In this document: one piece after another, positions 5,705-12,153 of the stretch
How positions within the stretch are numbered: the stretch's first letter is position 1
Layout: each line of letters starts with the position of its first letter
From: JAYVJM01 sp043769275
GTDB taxonomy: Bacteria > Pseudomonadota > Gammaproteobacteria > Pseudomonadales > UBA7239
Reading direction: 5' to 3'
Length of the DNA: 12,204 bases
NCBI GenBank assembly: GCA_043769275.1
Contig: JAYVJM010000108.1
Coordinates: 1 to 12,204 of the forward strand
Program-made: the position numbers and the translations under genes
Notes under the pieces: generated by a model
Databases searched by the model: none
What the model saw: only the letters and a program-made list of their open reading frames with translations
What the model was told of the DNA's origin: nothing

Positions 5705-6778
5705 ATGTTTGATGTCATGAATGTTGTGGATGGCCATATCCTGATTGTGGATGACGATGCCATCACTCTTCGCGTGGTGGAGGCCATCCTCCAACAGGAT
5801 GGTTACCGCCATATTGACCAGTGTTCCATCGCCTTTAATGTGCGCGAACTTCACCGGCAACAGCGCTATGACGCAATATTGCTCGACATCCACATGCCCG
5901 GCATTGGCGGCTTCGGGGTGATGCAGCAACTGCAAGAAGATGCCCCGCACGACTACCTGCCCATTCTGGTATTAACCTCCGATTCTTCACAGGCTTTGCG
6001 TTTGAAGGCATTAGCCAGTGGCGCGCAAGACTTCATCACCAAACCCTTTGATAAAGCCGAAGTAAAACTGCGCGTACGCAATGTGGTGCACGCCAACATG
6101 CTGCATAAACAACTACAGCAACACAACGCGACACTCGAACAAAAAGTACGCGAACGCACGCTACAACTTAAGCACTCGGAATTAAAATTGGTCGAATGTT
6201 TGGGACGCGCCGCCGAGTACCGCGATAACGAAACCGGCCAGCATGTACTGCGCATGAGCCATATGTCGGCAAAATTGGGCGAGGCACTGGGCTTATCGCC
6301 ACAAGACTGTGAAACGCTCCTCTACGCCAGCCCTTTACACGATGTGGGCAAAATTGGCATACCCGACACGATACTGCTGAATCCGGAGAGCCTAAACGCG
6401 CAAGATTGGAGCCTTATGCAACAACATGCCGAAATTGGCGGCAGGTTGCTGTCTGGCATGAACAGTGAACTGCTGGATACGGCGGCCATAATTGCCCGCA
6501 CACACCATGAACACTGGGATGGATCGGGTTACCCGAACGGCTTACGCGGCAAAGAAATTTCGCTATTCACGCGCATTGTGAGCGTGTGTGATGTGTTTGA
6601 TTCGCTGCGGTCGGAAAGGCCGTATAAAAAAGCGTGGCCAATGACGCAAGTTTTGCAGCACATTCACGCAGGCAGTGGCAGCTTGTTTGACCCAGACATT
6701 GTGGCCTGCTTTAAGGCCATTCTTCCGCAATTATTGGACATTCGCGCCCGTTATCCAGACGACGATACGGCGACGTAA
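5705..6778 (+). CDS. Response regulator with HD-GYP cyclic-di-GMP phosphodiesterase domain
   Basis: A 357-residue two-domain signalling protein. The receiver domain (about 10-128) has D17/D18, the phospho-acceptor D61 in LLDIHMPG, T91, and K113 in TKPF. A charged coiled-coil-like linker (about 130-160) follows. The HD-GYP domain (about 165-345) has H180, H212-D213 in LHDVGKIGIPD, and the full HHExxDGxGYP motif at 267-277 (HHEHWDGSGYP). All ligands are present, so it should be an active phosphodiesterase turning cyclic-di-GMP into pGpG/GMP when phosphorylated. The start at 5705 has GGTGAG six bases upstream; the ATG at codon 5 is an alternative. No sensor kinase is next to it, so it is probably an orphan regulator of motility or biofilm state, which is inference. 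Confidence 0.95.
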   Translation: MFDVMNVVDGHILIVDDDAITLRVVEAILQQDGYRHIDQCSIAFNVRELHRQQRYDAILLDIHMPGIGGFGVMQQLQEDAPHDYLPILVLTSDSSQALRLKALASGAQDFITKPFDKAEVKLRVRNVVHANMLHKQLQQHNATLEQKVRERTLQLKHSELKLVECLGRAAEYRDNETGQHVLRMSHMSAKLGEALGLSPQDCETLLYASPLHDVGKIGIPDTILLNPESLNAQDWSLMQQHAEIGGRLLSGMNSELLDTAAIIARTHHEHWDGSGYPNGLRGKEISLFTRIVSVCDVFDSLRSERPYKKAWPMTQVLQHIHAGSGSLFDPDIVACFKAILPQLLDIRARYPDDDTAT

Positions 6779-6812
6779 AAAAGCCCCTCCCCACCTTGCT
6801 ACGAACAGTAAA

Positions 6813-6840
6813 AGCCCCTCTCCCCTTGCGGGAGAGGGCT
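6813..6840. repeat. CCCTCTCCC/GGGAGAGGG palindromic repeat
   Basis: The arms AGCCCCTCTCCC (6813-6824) and GGGAGAGGGCT (6830-6840) form a stable stem with one extra C and a 5-nt loop, and GGAGAGAGGGG follows. It resembles a palindromic intergenic repeat found in many gammaproteobacteria. It lies 35 bp after the HD-GYP gene and may stop transcription, but it has no T tract. Confidence 0.6.
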
Positions 6841-6867
6841 TGGAGAGAGGGGACTAATGTAAAAAAA

Positions 6868-6928
6868 CCGTTCATGGTGAGCTTGCCGAATCATCACCGC
6901 CCTTTGACAGGCTCAGGGCGAACGGGGG
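6868..6928. repeat. Palindromic CCGTTC...GAACGG intergenic repeat
   Basis: The element begins CCGTTCATGGTGAGCTTGCC and ends GACAGGCTCAGGGCGAACGG, with the outer CCGTTC/GAACGG complementary. The GACAGGCTCAGGGCGAACGG half is the best preserved of the dispersed repeats in this window. It lies between the convergent HD-GYP and collagen-like genes. Nothing else is recognisable between 6779 and 6961. Confidence 0.65.
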
Positions 6929-6961
6929 ATTAAAAAGCGTTTTAGCTTATTTCTTTATAGG

Positions 6962-6993
6962 ATCGTGCCGGTTACACAAGCAACCAGCACGAT
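6962..6993 (-). terminator. Hairpin after the collagen-like gene
   Basis: The arms ATCGTGCCGGTT (6962-6973) and AACCAGCACGAT (6982-6993) pair over 12 bp with a single G-U in RNA from one strand and an 8-nt loop. It starts 18 bp past the stop of the minus-strand collagen-like gene. No T tract follows on either strand, so it may be an mRNA 3'-end stabiliser and not a classical terminator. Confidence 0.45.
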
Positions 6994-7010
6994 TGGTAAG
7001 CCCTTAGGTT

Positions 7011-7991
7011 TTAGGGAACAAAACGCAGGGGTAGGACGGCAGTTTTGGGGAATGCCACTGCGGTCAGCAAAAAGTCTGTAATGGTGCCGTGTAGCAGGAT
7101 GCTTTCATTGTTGCATGAGCGGCCACCGTTATCACTGTACGACAGAAAAGTTGTGTTCTGCACCACTACAGCCGTTGGCTTCACCAGCTTGACTACACCG
7201 CCGTCTTGCATAATGCGTGGCTCCAGCAAAGCTGCCGTTGCTTCAAAAACCGGCGTACCTTGACAAACCTTGTTCTGACCAGGACCAGTACCTGCGCTCG
7301 TGTAATACATTCTTGGATAGTCAAATATAGTAACCTCACCGAACTTGCCGCTTGAAGATTCACCATAAAATTGAGCTGTCGCACCCAGAGCGGGCACATA
7401 AACCGTCAGATAGCCAATTTTGTTACCCAAAAGGAAACCGTTGGCATCGTATACGTTGATGCCTGTGCCATTGGTGCCAGCAGGTCCAGCAGGTCCTTGT
7501 GGGCCAGCAATACCAGCTTCGCCTTGTGGGCCAGCAACACCTGTTTCGCCTTGTGGGCCAGCAACACCGGCTTCGCCTTGTGGGCCTTGTGGGCCAGCAA
7601 CACCGGCTTCGCCTTGTGGGCCAGCAACACCTGCTATGCCCTGAATGCCCTGCTCACCGGTATCACCTTTAGCGCCAGCAACACCGGCTATGCCCTGAAT
7701 GCCCTGCTCACCGGCATCACCTTTGACACCAGCAACACCGGCTTCGCCTTTAGCGCCCGTGTCACCTTTAGCGCCTTGTTGTCCCAAAGAGTTCAGTGTG
7801 AGGGTGTTTTCTGTTTTGCTGTTGCATGTAGCGGGCTTGTTTTTGATGAAAGGAAGAAAACGTGTTGCGCCTGTTTTCTTATTTTGACAGACGGTAACCG
7901 TCGTATCAGCAGCAAAAGCAGAACTGACAGACACGCTAGCCAGTGTGATGCCGACGAAGGCAACAGCAAGGGACAAATGATTTTTTTTCAC
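7011..7991 (-). CDS. Exported collagen-like (Gly-X-Y) repeat protein
   Basis: A 326-residue protein. Residues 1-28 form a signal peptide (KKNH, hydrophobic core, cleavage near AFA-AD). An N-terminal region with two Cys (C35, C56) in the pattern C-N-K-K-T-G-A...C-N-S-K-T-E leads into 36 unbroken Gly-X-Y triplets (residues 70-177; GAKGDT, GEQGIQ, GPQGEA types). A beta-rich C-terminal domain of about 150 aa with Cys in NKVCQG and RSCNNE follows and probably acts as the trimerising tip. The protein should fold as a secreted or surface triple helix; no membrane anchor or sorting signal is seen. The start is GTG with AAGGA eight bases upstream. The DNA of the repeat is nearly identical between units, so unit number may vary between strains. 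The gene stands alone. Confidence 0.92.
   Translation of the reverse strand: MKKNHLSLAVAFVGITLASVSVSSAFAADTTVTVCQNKKTGATRFLPFIKNKPATCNSKTENTLTLNSLGQQGAKGDTGAKGEAGVAGVKGDAGEQGIQGIAGVAGAKGDTGEQGIQGIAGVAGPQGEAGVAGPQGPQGEAGVAGPQGETGVAGPQGEAGIAGPQGPAGPAGTNGTGINVYDANGFLLGNKIGYLTVYVPALGATAQFYGESSSGKFGEVTIFDYPRMYYTSAGTGPGQNKVCQGTPVFEATAALLEPRIMQDGGVVKLVKPTAVVVQNTTFLSYSDNGGRSCNNESILLHGTITDFLLTAVAFPKTAVLPLRFVP
7461..7784 (-). repeat. Collagen-encoding tandem DNA repeats
   Basis: This is the part coding for the 36 Gly-X-Y triplets. It includes a 54-bp unit twice in tandem (7633-7686 and 7687-7740, few differences; 18 aa ending GEQGIQGIA). It also has shorter units built on GCCTTGTGGGCCAGCAACAC, repeated between about 7495 and 7630. 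Such repeats can grow or shrink by slippage or recombination without frameshift, because all units are multiples of 9 bp. Confidence 0.85.
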
Positions 7992-8016
7992 TGAAATAAT
8001 CCTTTTGTGTTAGTTG

Positions 8017-8100
8017 GCGTTACTCCTTGCGACAAGCAAGTCGTTTTTTATTCGAAAAAATATGATCCTTTTTCAAGGCGCGACCATAAGGAGTTAACGC
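8017..8100 (-). promoter_or_regulatory. Inverted repeat around the collagen-gene promoter region
   Basis: GCGTTACTCCTT (8017-8028) and AAGGAGTTAACGC (8088-8100) are inverted copies differing by one inserted base. Between them, on the minus strand, lies a possible promoter with TTGAAA at 8076-8071 and AATAAA at 18-bp spacing, which is weak. A small CTTGC/GCAAG hairpin (8026-8040) would fall in the 5' leader. Arms flanking a promoter suggest an operator pair, but the regulator is unknown. The rest of the gap to 8203 holds nothing I can name. Confidence 0.4.
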
Positions 8101-8203
8101 AAGCTTGTCAACATAAATATGCAGATTTTTGCACTATTTCTTCGCGGCAATTCTGACGAATGGCGGCTTATGGCTCGACTAGATCACCAAAAACGGAAAG
8201 CAC

Positions 8204-8947
8204 TCACCACGAACGGGCGGTATTCTCCAACTGCTGCGCACCGCGAAACGCCGCTTTTCGCATCATGCAATTTTTTAAATCGCAAATACGGCATGGCTCG
8301 ATCTCGGGTGCTTTTTTGCCGCCCAGATTCAAACCCACCATGCCGAGCAGCGATTTGTACGGGTGCATCATAATGCCGTCGCTCATGGTGACTGGCAGCT
8401 CACCCAACCCCTCAAAAAAACGAAATAAAATGGCCTGGTCGCCAAAATGCCAGCCCGTGTAACCTGGCCCCACGCGCAAGGTGGTGCCATAACCACGCGC
8501 TTGCGCTTCTTGGGCTACGCAATCATTAAGCGCTTTCATTAAATCCACCACCATCGCCGAACCAATGGCGTGCATGGCCAGTGCTTTTCCCTGTTTGCCG
8601 TCTGCCATTAAGCGTCGTGATTCGTCGGTGACGGCCTGCCCTGCGCTCGCCAGCATCATCACGACCGACTCCGCTTGTCGCAAAATCTTCGGCAGTTGCT
8701 CGCTACGCAGCACCACTTGCTCGATGCCACGCTTGAGAAAAACCTGGTCGTTTTCAACGCCGCACAATGGCACTTCAATACTGGCTGCCCACGGCTGCGC
8801 AAATTCCATCGCACGCGCCATTTGCTCTTCGGCAATTTTGACAATAACGGGGCGCGCTTTGCCGGTGTCGTTGTAGCCCATGAAGTTGAGCACGCTTTCT
8901 AACTGTAAATCGTATTGAAAGTTAGCCAGTTGATTCACGAGAGCCAT
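8204..8947 (-). CDS. MetH activation-domain-like protein (B12 methyltransferase reactivation)
   Basis: A 247-residue stand-alone protein related to the C-terminal, S-adenosylmethionine-binding activation domain of cobalamin-dependent methionine synthase. The key motif is RVGPGYTGW (158-166), matching the R-x-x-PGY SAM-binding motif. Near the C-terminus lies C219-x2-C222-x4-C227 in EPCRICDLKNC, a possible metal or Fe-S site absent from classical MetH. The start at 8947 has GAGGT seven bases upstream; a longer frame to 9034 would run into metF. The gap to the metF stop is only 10 bp, so the genes are cotranscribed. The likely role is reductive remethylation of an inactivated cob(II)alamin in a B12 methyltransferase. 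The partner enzyme is not in this window. The family placement is good; the role is inferred. Confidence 0.8.
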   Translation of the reverse strand: MALVNQLANFQYDLQLESVLNFMGYNDTGKARPVIVKIAEEQMARAMEFAQPWAASIEVPLCGVENDQVFLKRGIEQVVLRSEQLPKILRQAESVVMMLASAGQAVTDESRRLMADGKQGKALAMHAIGSAMVVDLMKALNDCVAQEAQARGYGTTLRVGPGYTGWHFGDQAILFRFFEGLGELPVTMSDGIMMHPYKSLLGMVGLNLGGKKAPEIEPCRICDLKNCMMRKAAFRGAQQLENTARSW

Positions 8948-8957
8948 CACACATACC

Positions 8958-9905
8958 TCACGTTTTAGTGGTTGTTTTCGCTGGCAACAAACCCAGTTCG
9001 CCGAGCAAATACGGCACGTTTTCGCTCCATGCAAGGGGATAAATATGAAAGCCTGCTATCGGGTAGCGCGCTTTGAGCGTGCGCATGGTTTCCAGCGATA
9101 AAAGCAAACCCTCTTCACGCTGATCTTTGGCTTCGCGGATGCGCTTTTCCACCGCAGGCGGTACCCAAATTCCCGGCACGTGCTGCATCATAAACGCTAA
9201 ACCTTTAAGCGAGCGTGGCGGCAGAATGCCAGGCAAAATGGCGACTTTTTTTGTCACGCCTGCGGCTTCCATCGCCCGCCACCATTTGTCGAATAGATCA
9301 AGATCAAACACCGGCTGCGTTTGCAAAAAATCCACACCGGCAGCGGCTTTTTTGCTCGCCACGCGTGCCAAATGTTCGGGTTTGTTGCCCACGGGGTTCG
9401 CCGCGCCGCCAATGCACCACTGCATTTTGAATGGCTCTTCTTTGGCGCTGTCGGCAATGGCGCCGCCTGCGTAAGATTTTCCCAGTCGGCGTAACTGGTT
9501 CACCATCATGATGGCGTTGGTCGAATCCATGTCATACACAGGTTTTGACATGGGGTGATCGCCAAACGTCACGTAATCGCCCGTCAAACACAGAATATTG
9601 CGAATGCCGTGCGCGTAGGCTGAGAGCAAATCGCCCTGCATGCCGAGCTTGGATCGGTCACGACAGGTCATCTGCATAACCGGTTCCAAGCCTTGCTGTT
9701 TGACGTAAATCGCTGTGCCAATCGACGACATACGCAAAGTGGCCGAGGGCATATCGAGCACGTTGATGGCATCCACGCCCCGCCTGAAATGGGCAAGATG
9801 TTTATCCAAGCGCGACAGTTCCGGCACTTTGGGCGGCGACAATTCCGCCGTCACGACAAACTCACCCGCTTTAATTTTTTTATATAAGTTGCTGGTGTTG
9901 TTCAT
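8958..9905 (-). CDS. Methylenetetrahydrofolate reductase (MetF-like)
   Basis: A 315-residue FAD-dependent TIM-barrel reductase that converts 5,10-methylene-THF to 5-methyl-THF, or the reverse. The N-terminal catalytic Glu is in VTAELSPPK (E21). The flavin/folate region is NILCLTGDYVTFGDH (LTGD 107-110), and the barrel continues through AAGVDFLQTQPVFD. The start at 9905 gives the normal length, though its ribosome site is weak; an upstream TTG at 9965 would overlap the previous gene. It divergently resembles the MetF found with MetV and not the classical E. coli type, because its DNA neighbour encodes the MTHFR C-terminal domain. It is 43 bp after the MetV-like gene and 10 bp before the activation-domain gene. 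The real electron donor may be an Fe-S protein and not NADH; this is inference. Confidence 0.9.
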   Translation of the reverse strand: MNNTSNLYKKIKAGEFVVTAELSPPKVPELSRLDKHLAHFRRGVDAINVLDMPSATLRMSSIGTAIYVKQQGLEPVMQMTCRDRSKLGMQGDLLSAYAHGIRNILCLTGDYVTFGDHPMSKPVYDMDSTNAIMMVNQLRRLGKSYAGGAIADSAKEEPFKMQWCIGGAANPVGNKPEHLARVASKKAAAGVDFLQTQPVFDLDLFDKWWRAMEAAGVTKKVAILPGILPPRSLKGLAFMMQHVPGIWVPPAVEKRIREAKDQREEGLLLSLETMRTLKARYPIAGFHIYPLAWSENVPYLLGELGLLPAKTTTKT

Positions 9906-9948
9906 AGGTTTTTTATCTTGTTTTGTCGGTTTTATTTTTAGTGCGTTT

Positions 9949-10386
9949 TTATCCAACGCGTGCAATTACATCAAGCTCGGCATCTGGCCGTGGATGGGGT
10001 GACAAAATGCCGCCGTGTGCGTCGGTTTTTTTCTCAAAAATGCTGGCGACGGCAGATGTACCCACCAGCGACCAATCTACCGCCGGTTGGATTTTCACCA
10101 CTTTGTGCGACATATCAAACAGTTGCAGGGCGGCGGTATCGGCGCGCTCCTGAATTTGCGTCCACACACAAGGTTTGTCGGAGAATACTTCGCAGCGACC
10201 AAACATGGAGCCGCCGCAGGGGCCATTGCGCATCTGTTTTGGGCAGCTTTGCGGACACACAAAGGAGGTAGAGCGCAGCACACATTGGCCGCAGGAGTGG
10301 CAGCCAAATACGCGCTTTTTAAACCATTCTTCGACGGAAAATAGCAGCCGATAAAGTTTGCCTTTCGTCCATACACGGTTGTACAT
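9949..10386 (-). CDS. MetV-like protein (methylene-THF reductase C-terminal domain)
   Basis: A 145-residue protein whose first half matches the MTHFR_C zinc/Fe-S domain of MetV, the partner of MetF in acetogens. Eight cysteines lie at 29, 32, 35, 44, 48, 57, 65 and 73. They include CHSCGQCVLR, CPQSCPKQMRNGPCGGS and GRCEVF, the most typical stretch of the family. The acetogen protein passes electrons to MetF; here the protein is shorter, with a second half lacking motifs that I recognise. The start at 10386 lies behind a weak GGTG site. The gene heads the metV-metF-activation set and its promoter region contains a palindromic operator (10415-10434). The presence in an otherwise aerobic-looking gammaproteobacterium suggests a methyl-transfer or demethylation pathway with an external corrinoid methyltransferase. 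Family call is solid, function is inferred. Confidence 0.82.
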   Translation of the reverse strand: MYNRVWTKGKLYRLLFSVEEWFKKRVFGCHSCGQCVLRSTSFVCPQSCPKQMRNGPCGGSMFGRCEVFSDKPCVWTQIQERADTAALQLFDMSHKVVKIQPAVDWSLVGTSAVASIFEKKTDAHGGILSPHPRPDAELDVIARVG

Positions 10387-10395
10387 AGCGCACCA

Positions 10396-10435
10396 AACTT
10401 ACTCAAATGAAAGCAACTTACTTGCGAGTAAGTTT
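10396..10435 (-). promoter_or_regulatory. TetR-type palindromic operator ahead of the metV-like operon
   Basis: A perfect 8-4-8 palindrome, AACTTACT-TGCG-AGTAAGTT, occupies 10415-10434. A third AACTTACT half-site lies at 10396-10403, making a second 10-bp inverted pair (10395-10404 with 10426-10435). The palindrome sits between the trmB stop and the metV-like start, 28 bp from the start codon, so it overlaps the expected promoter. This shape is typical of TetR/AcrR-family operators. No regulator gene is visible in the window. Confidence 0.6.
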
Positions 10436-10454
10436 AGGGAAAGCGGCGACTGTG

Positions 10455-11168
10455 TCAAGCCAGATGTGTTGCTGTTTTCTCAAATAACAAATCCCACACC
10501 CCATGCCCTAGCCGTTGACCGCGTGCTTCAAATTTAGTTTGCGGGCGATAGTCTGGCCTATCGCTGTAGCCCCCTACACCCGCACAGTTACGTAACTGCG
10601 CGTGCAAACTCACACACGATTGCATGTGTTCTGCATAGGCTTGCCAGTCGGTGGCGAGGTGAAATACGCCGCCGATACGCAATTTCTGCACGATGATGTC
10701 GACAAACGGCGGCTGCACGATGCGGCGTTTACGGTGGCGCGTTTTATGCCACGGGTCTGGGAAGTACAGTTGCACGCGGGAAAGGCTGCCGTCGCTAATG
10801 CAGTCCGTTAATACATCCACCGCATCGGCACAAAATACGCGCAAATTGTTAAGCTCGCGTTTGCTGGCTTCGTTGACCAAACGGCCAACTCCTGGCGGGT
10901 GAACCTCGATGCCCACAAAATTTTTCTCTGGAAAATGTTCCGCCATGTAGAGCAAAGAGTCGCCCATGCCAAAGCCAATTTCGAGCACAAGCTCTGCCTG
11001 CGGATGGATAAATGCGCCCGTCAACGCGGCGTGGCCTGCATACAAATCCAAGCCATAAAACGGCCATTGATCCGCCAATGCGGTTTTTTGTGCTTCCGTA
11101 ATGCGTCCACTGCGAATGACATAAGAGCGTATATCTTTGCGTTTGAATTGTGGCTGGAGCGCGAGCAT
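10455..11168 (-). CDS. trmB: tRNA (guanine(46)-N7)-methyltransferase TrmB
   Basis: A 237-residue SAM-dependent enzyme that methylates N7 of G46 in the tRNA variable loop. The SAM-binding loop is EIGFGMG (63-69), followed by VGIEVHPPGVGRL (85-97). The family signature appears as YFPDPWHKTRHRKRR (135-149). The late conserved region FHLATDWQAYAEHM is also present, and the C-terminus ends with the TKFEARGQRLGHGVWDLLF block. Length equals the norm of the family. Its start lies 8 bp after the thiG stop, so both genes share one transcript, a common gammaproteobacterial arrangement. The ribosome site (AGAGAA) is modest. The next gene downstream begins 68 bp away with its own operator. Confidence 0.97.
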   Translation of the reverse strand: MLALQPQFKRKDIRSYVIRSGRITEAQKTALADQWPFYGLDLYAGHAALTGAFIHPQAELVLEIGFGMGDSLLYMAEHFPEKNFVGIEVHPPGVGRLVNEASKRELNNLRVFCADAVDVLTDCISDGSLSRVQLYFPDPWHKTRHRKRRIVQPPFVDIIVQKLRIGGVFHLATDWQAYAEHMQSCVSLHAQLRNCAGVGGYSDRPDYRPQTKFEARGQRLGHGVWDLLFEKTATHLA

Positions 11169-11176
11169 GGGTTTCT

Positions 11177-11992
11177 CTAACTGTGTATCAAGCCCGCAAT
11201 GGGCGATGAGGCGCTGGCGTATAGCTTGCGCGGCATACGTCCTGCCAGAAAGGCTTCGCGTCCGGCTTGCACCGCTTTTTTCATGGCTGAAGCCATCAAT
11301 ACCGGATTTTGCGCATGGGCGATGGCGCTGTTCATCAGCACGCCATCGCAGCCCAGCTCCATCACGATGGCGGCATCGGAGGCGGTACCAATGCCCGCAT
11401 CCACAATCACCGGCACCTTCGCGTTTTCCAGAATCAACATCAGGTTATAGGGGTTGCGAATCCCTAAGCCGGAACCAATCGGTGCCGCCAGCGGCATCAC
11501 CGCTACACAGCCAATTTCCTCCAGCCGTTTGGCGATCAGCGGATCATCGCTGGTGTAAACCATGACATCAAAGCCGTCGCGCACGAGCTGTTCAGCCGCG
11601 ATGAGGGTTTCGGTGACATTGGGGAACAGCGTTTTTTCATCGCCTAATACTTCCAGTTTGACGAGCTTTTGGCCGTCGAGAAGCTCCCGCGCCAACTGGC
11701 AGGTACGCACTGCTTCTTTTGCTGTGTAGCAGAAGGCGGTATTGGGCAGAATCGTGTATTGCGAGGGCGACACCACATCCAGCAAGTTAGGCTCGCCTGG
11801 GTTTTGGCCGATGTTGGTGCGGCGCAGAGCAACGGTAATGATTTCGCTGCCTGAAGCGGCGGTCGCAGCGGCGGTTTCCGTGAGGTCTTTGTATTTTCCG
11901 CTGCCAACAATCAAACGAGAGCGGTAGGTTTTGCCGGCGATAATGAGGGGTTTATCAGCGAAAACAGGGGTTGTTACAGCAGTTGTAGGCAT
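11177..11992 (-). CDS. thiG: Thiazole synthase ThiG
   Basis: A 271-residue TIM-barrel enzyme that joins 1-deoxyxylulose 5-phosphate, dehydroglycine and the ThiS thiocarboxylate into the thiazole of thiamine. The Schiff-base lysine is K112 in LVKLEVLGDEKTLFPN. RRTNIGQNP, PIGSGLGIRNPYNL, DAGIGTASDAA and LMNSAIAHAQNP are all typical. At residue 87 the usual Gly of NTAGCYTA is Phe (NTAFCYTA). The start at 11992 is chosen because homologues begin close to the LIIAGKTYRSRLIVGSGKY strand; the longer frame to 12130 runs into repeat DNA. The ribosome site is weak. ThiS, often directly upstream, is not seen; instead there is an inverted repeat and a transposase start. trmB follows at 8 bp. Confidence 0.96.
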   Translation of the reverse strand: MPTTAVTTPVFADKPLIIAGKTYRSRLIVGSGKYKDLTETAAATAASGSEIITVALRRTNIGQNPGEPNLLDVVSPSQYTILPNTAFCYTAKEAVRTCQLARELLDGQKLVKLEVLGDEKTLFPNVTETLIAAEQLVRDGFDVMVYTSDDPLIAKRLEEIGCVAVMPLAAPIGSGLGIRNPYNLMLILENAKVPVIVDAGIGTASDAAIVMELGCDGVLMNSAIAHAQNPVLMASAMKKAVQAGREAFLAGRMPRKLYASASSPIAGLIHS

Positions 11993-12049
11993 GAATTGAA
12001 TTCTTCGGCAGGTTATGGCGCGGGCTGTGCATTGTAAGCCACATTCTCG

Positions 12050-12153
12050 CATCTGATTAGTGGGATACTTCCGCAATCCGTTCGCTCTGCGCTTGTCGAA
12101 GCGCGCTATAGCTAATCGCACAAACAACAAGACATGAATACACTAATCAGATG
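12050..12153. repeat. 13-bp inverted repeat next to the IS630-type gene
   Basis: CATCTGATTAGTG (12050-12062) and CACTAATCAGATG (12141-12153) are perfect inverted copies 78 bp apart. The right copy ends with the ATG of the transposase frame, and a TA dinucleotide precedes it at 12139-12140, as expected at an IS630 insertion point. The left copy has no TA directly outside. The pair could mark ends of two elements, a small MITE-like unit, or a symmetric promoter region. Confidence 0.6.
12078..12106. repeat. Degenerate CCGTTCG...CTTGTCGAAG intergenic repeat
   Basis: CCGTTCGCTCTGCGCTTGTC followed by GAAGCGCGC resembles the dispersed repeat seen at 3963 and 6868. It lies between the arms of the 13-bp inverted repeat, upstream of thiG. 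Function unknown. Confidence 0.45.

Noticed and set aside
5582..5950. Minus-strand open frame across the MaoC/response-regulator gap
   Set aside because: It is mostly antisense to two well-supported genes and shows no ribosome site or recognised motif.
7470..7740. Regular DNA repeats that could suggest a CRISPR array
   Set aside because: Units are contiguous multiples of 9 bp coding Gly-X-Y; there are no unique spacers.
7371..7994. Plus-strand frame with repeated short Ser/Ala/Trp units
   Set aside because: It is the antisense shadow of the collagen repeats, and the repetitive DNA keeps several frames open.
11993..12130. N-terminal extension of thiG
   Set aside because: The extra 46 residues match no ThiG, and their DNA includes the inverted repeat and the intergenic repeat.
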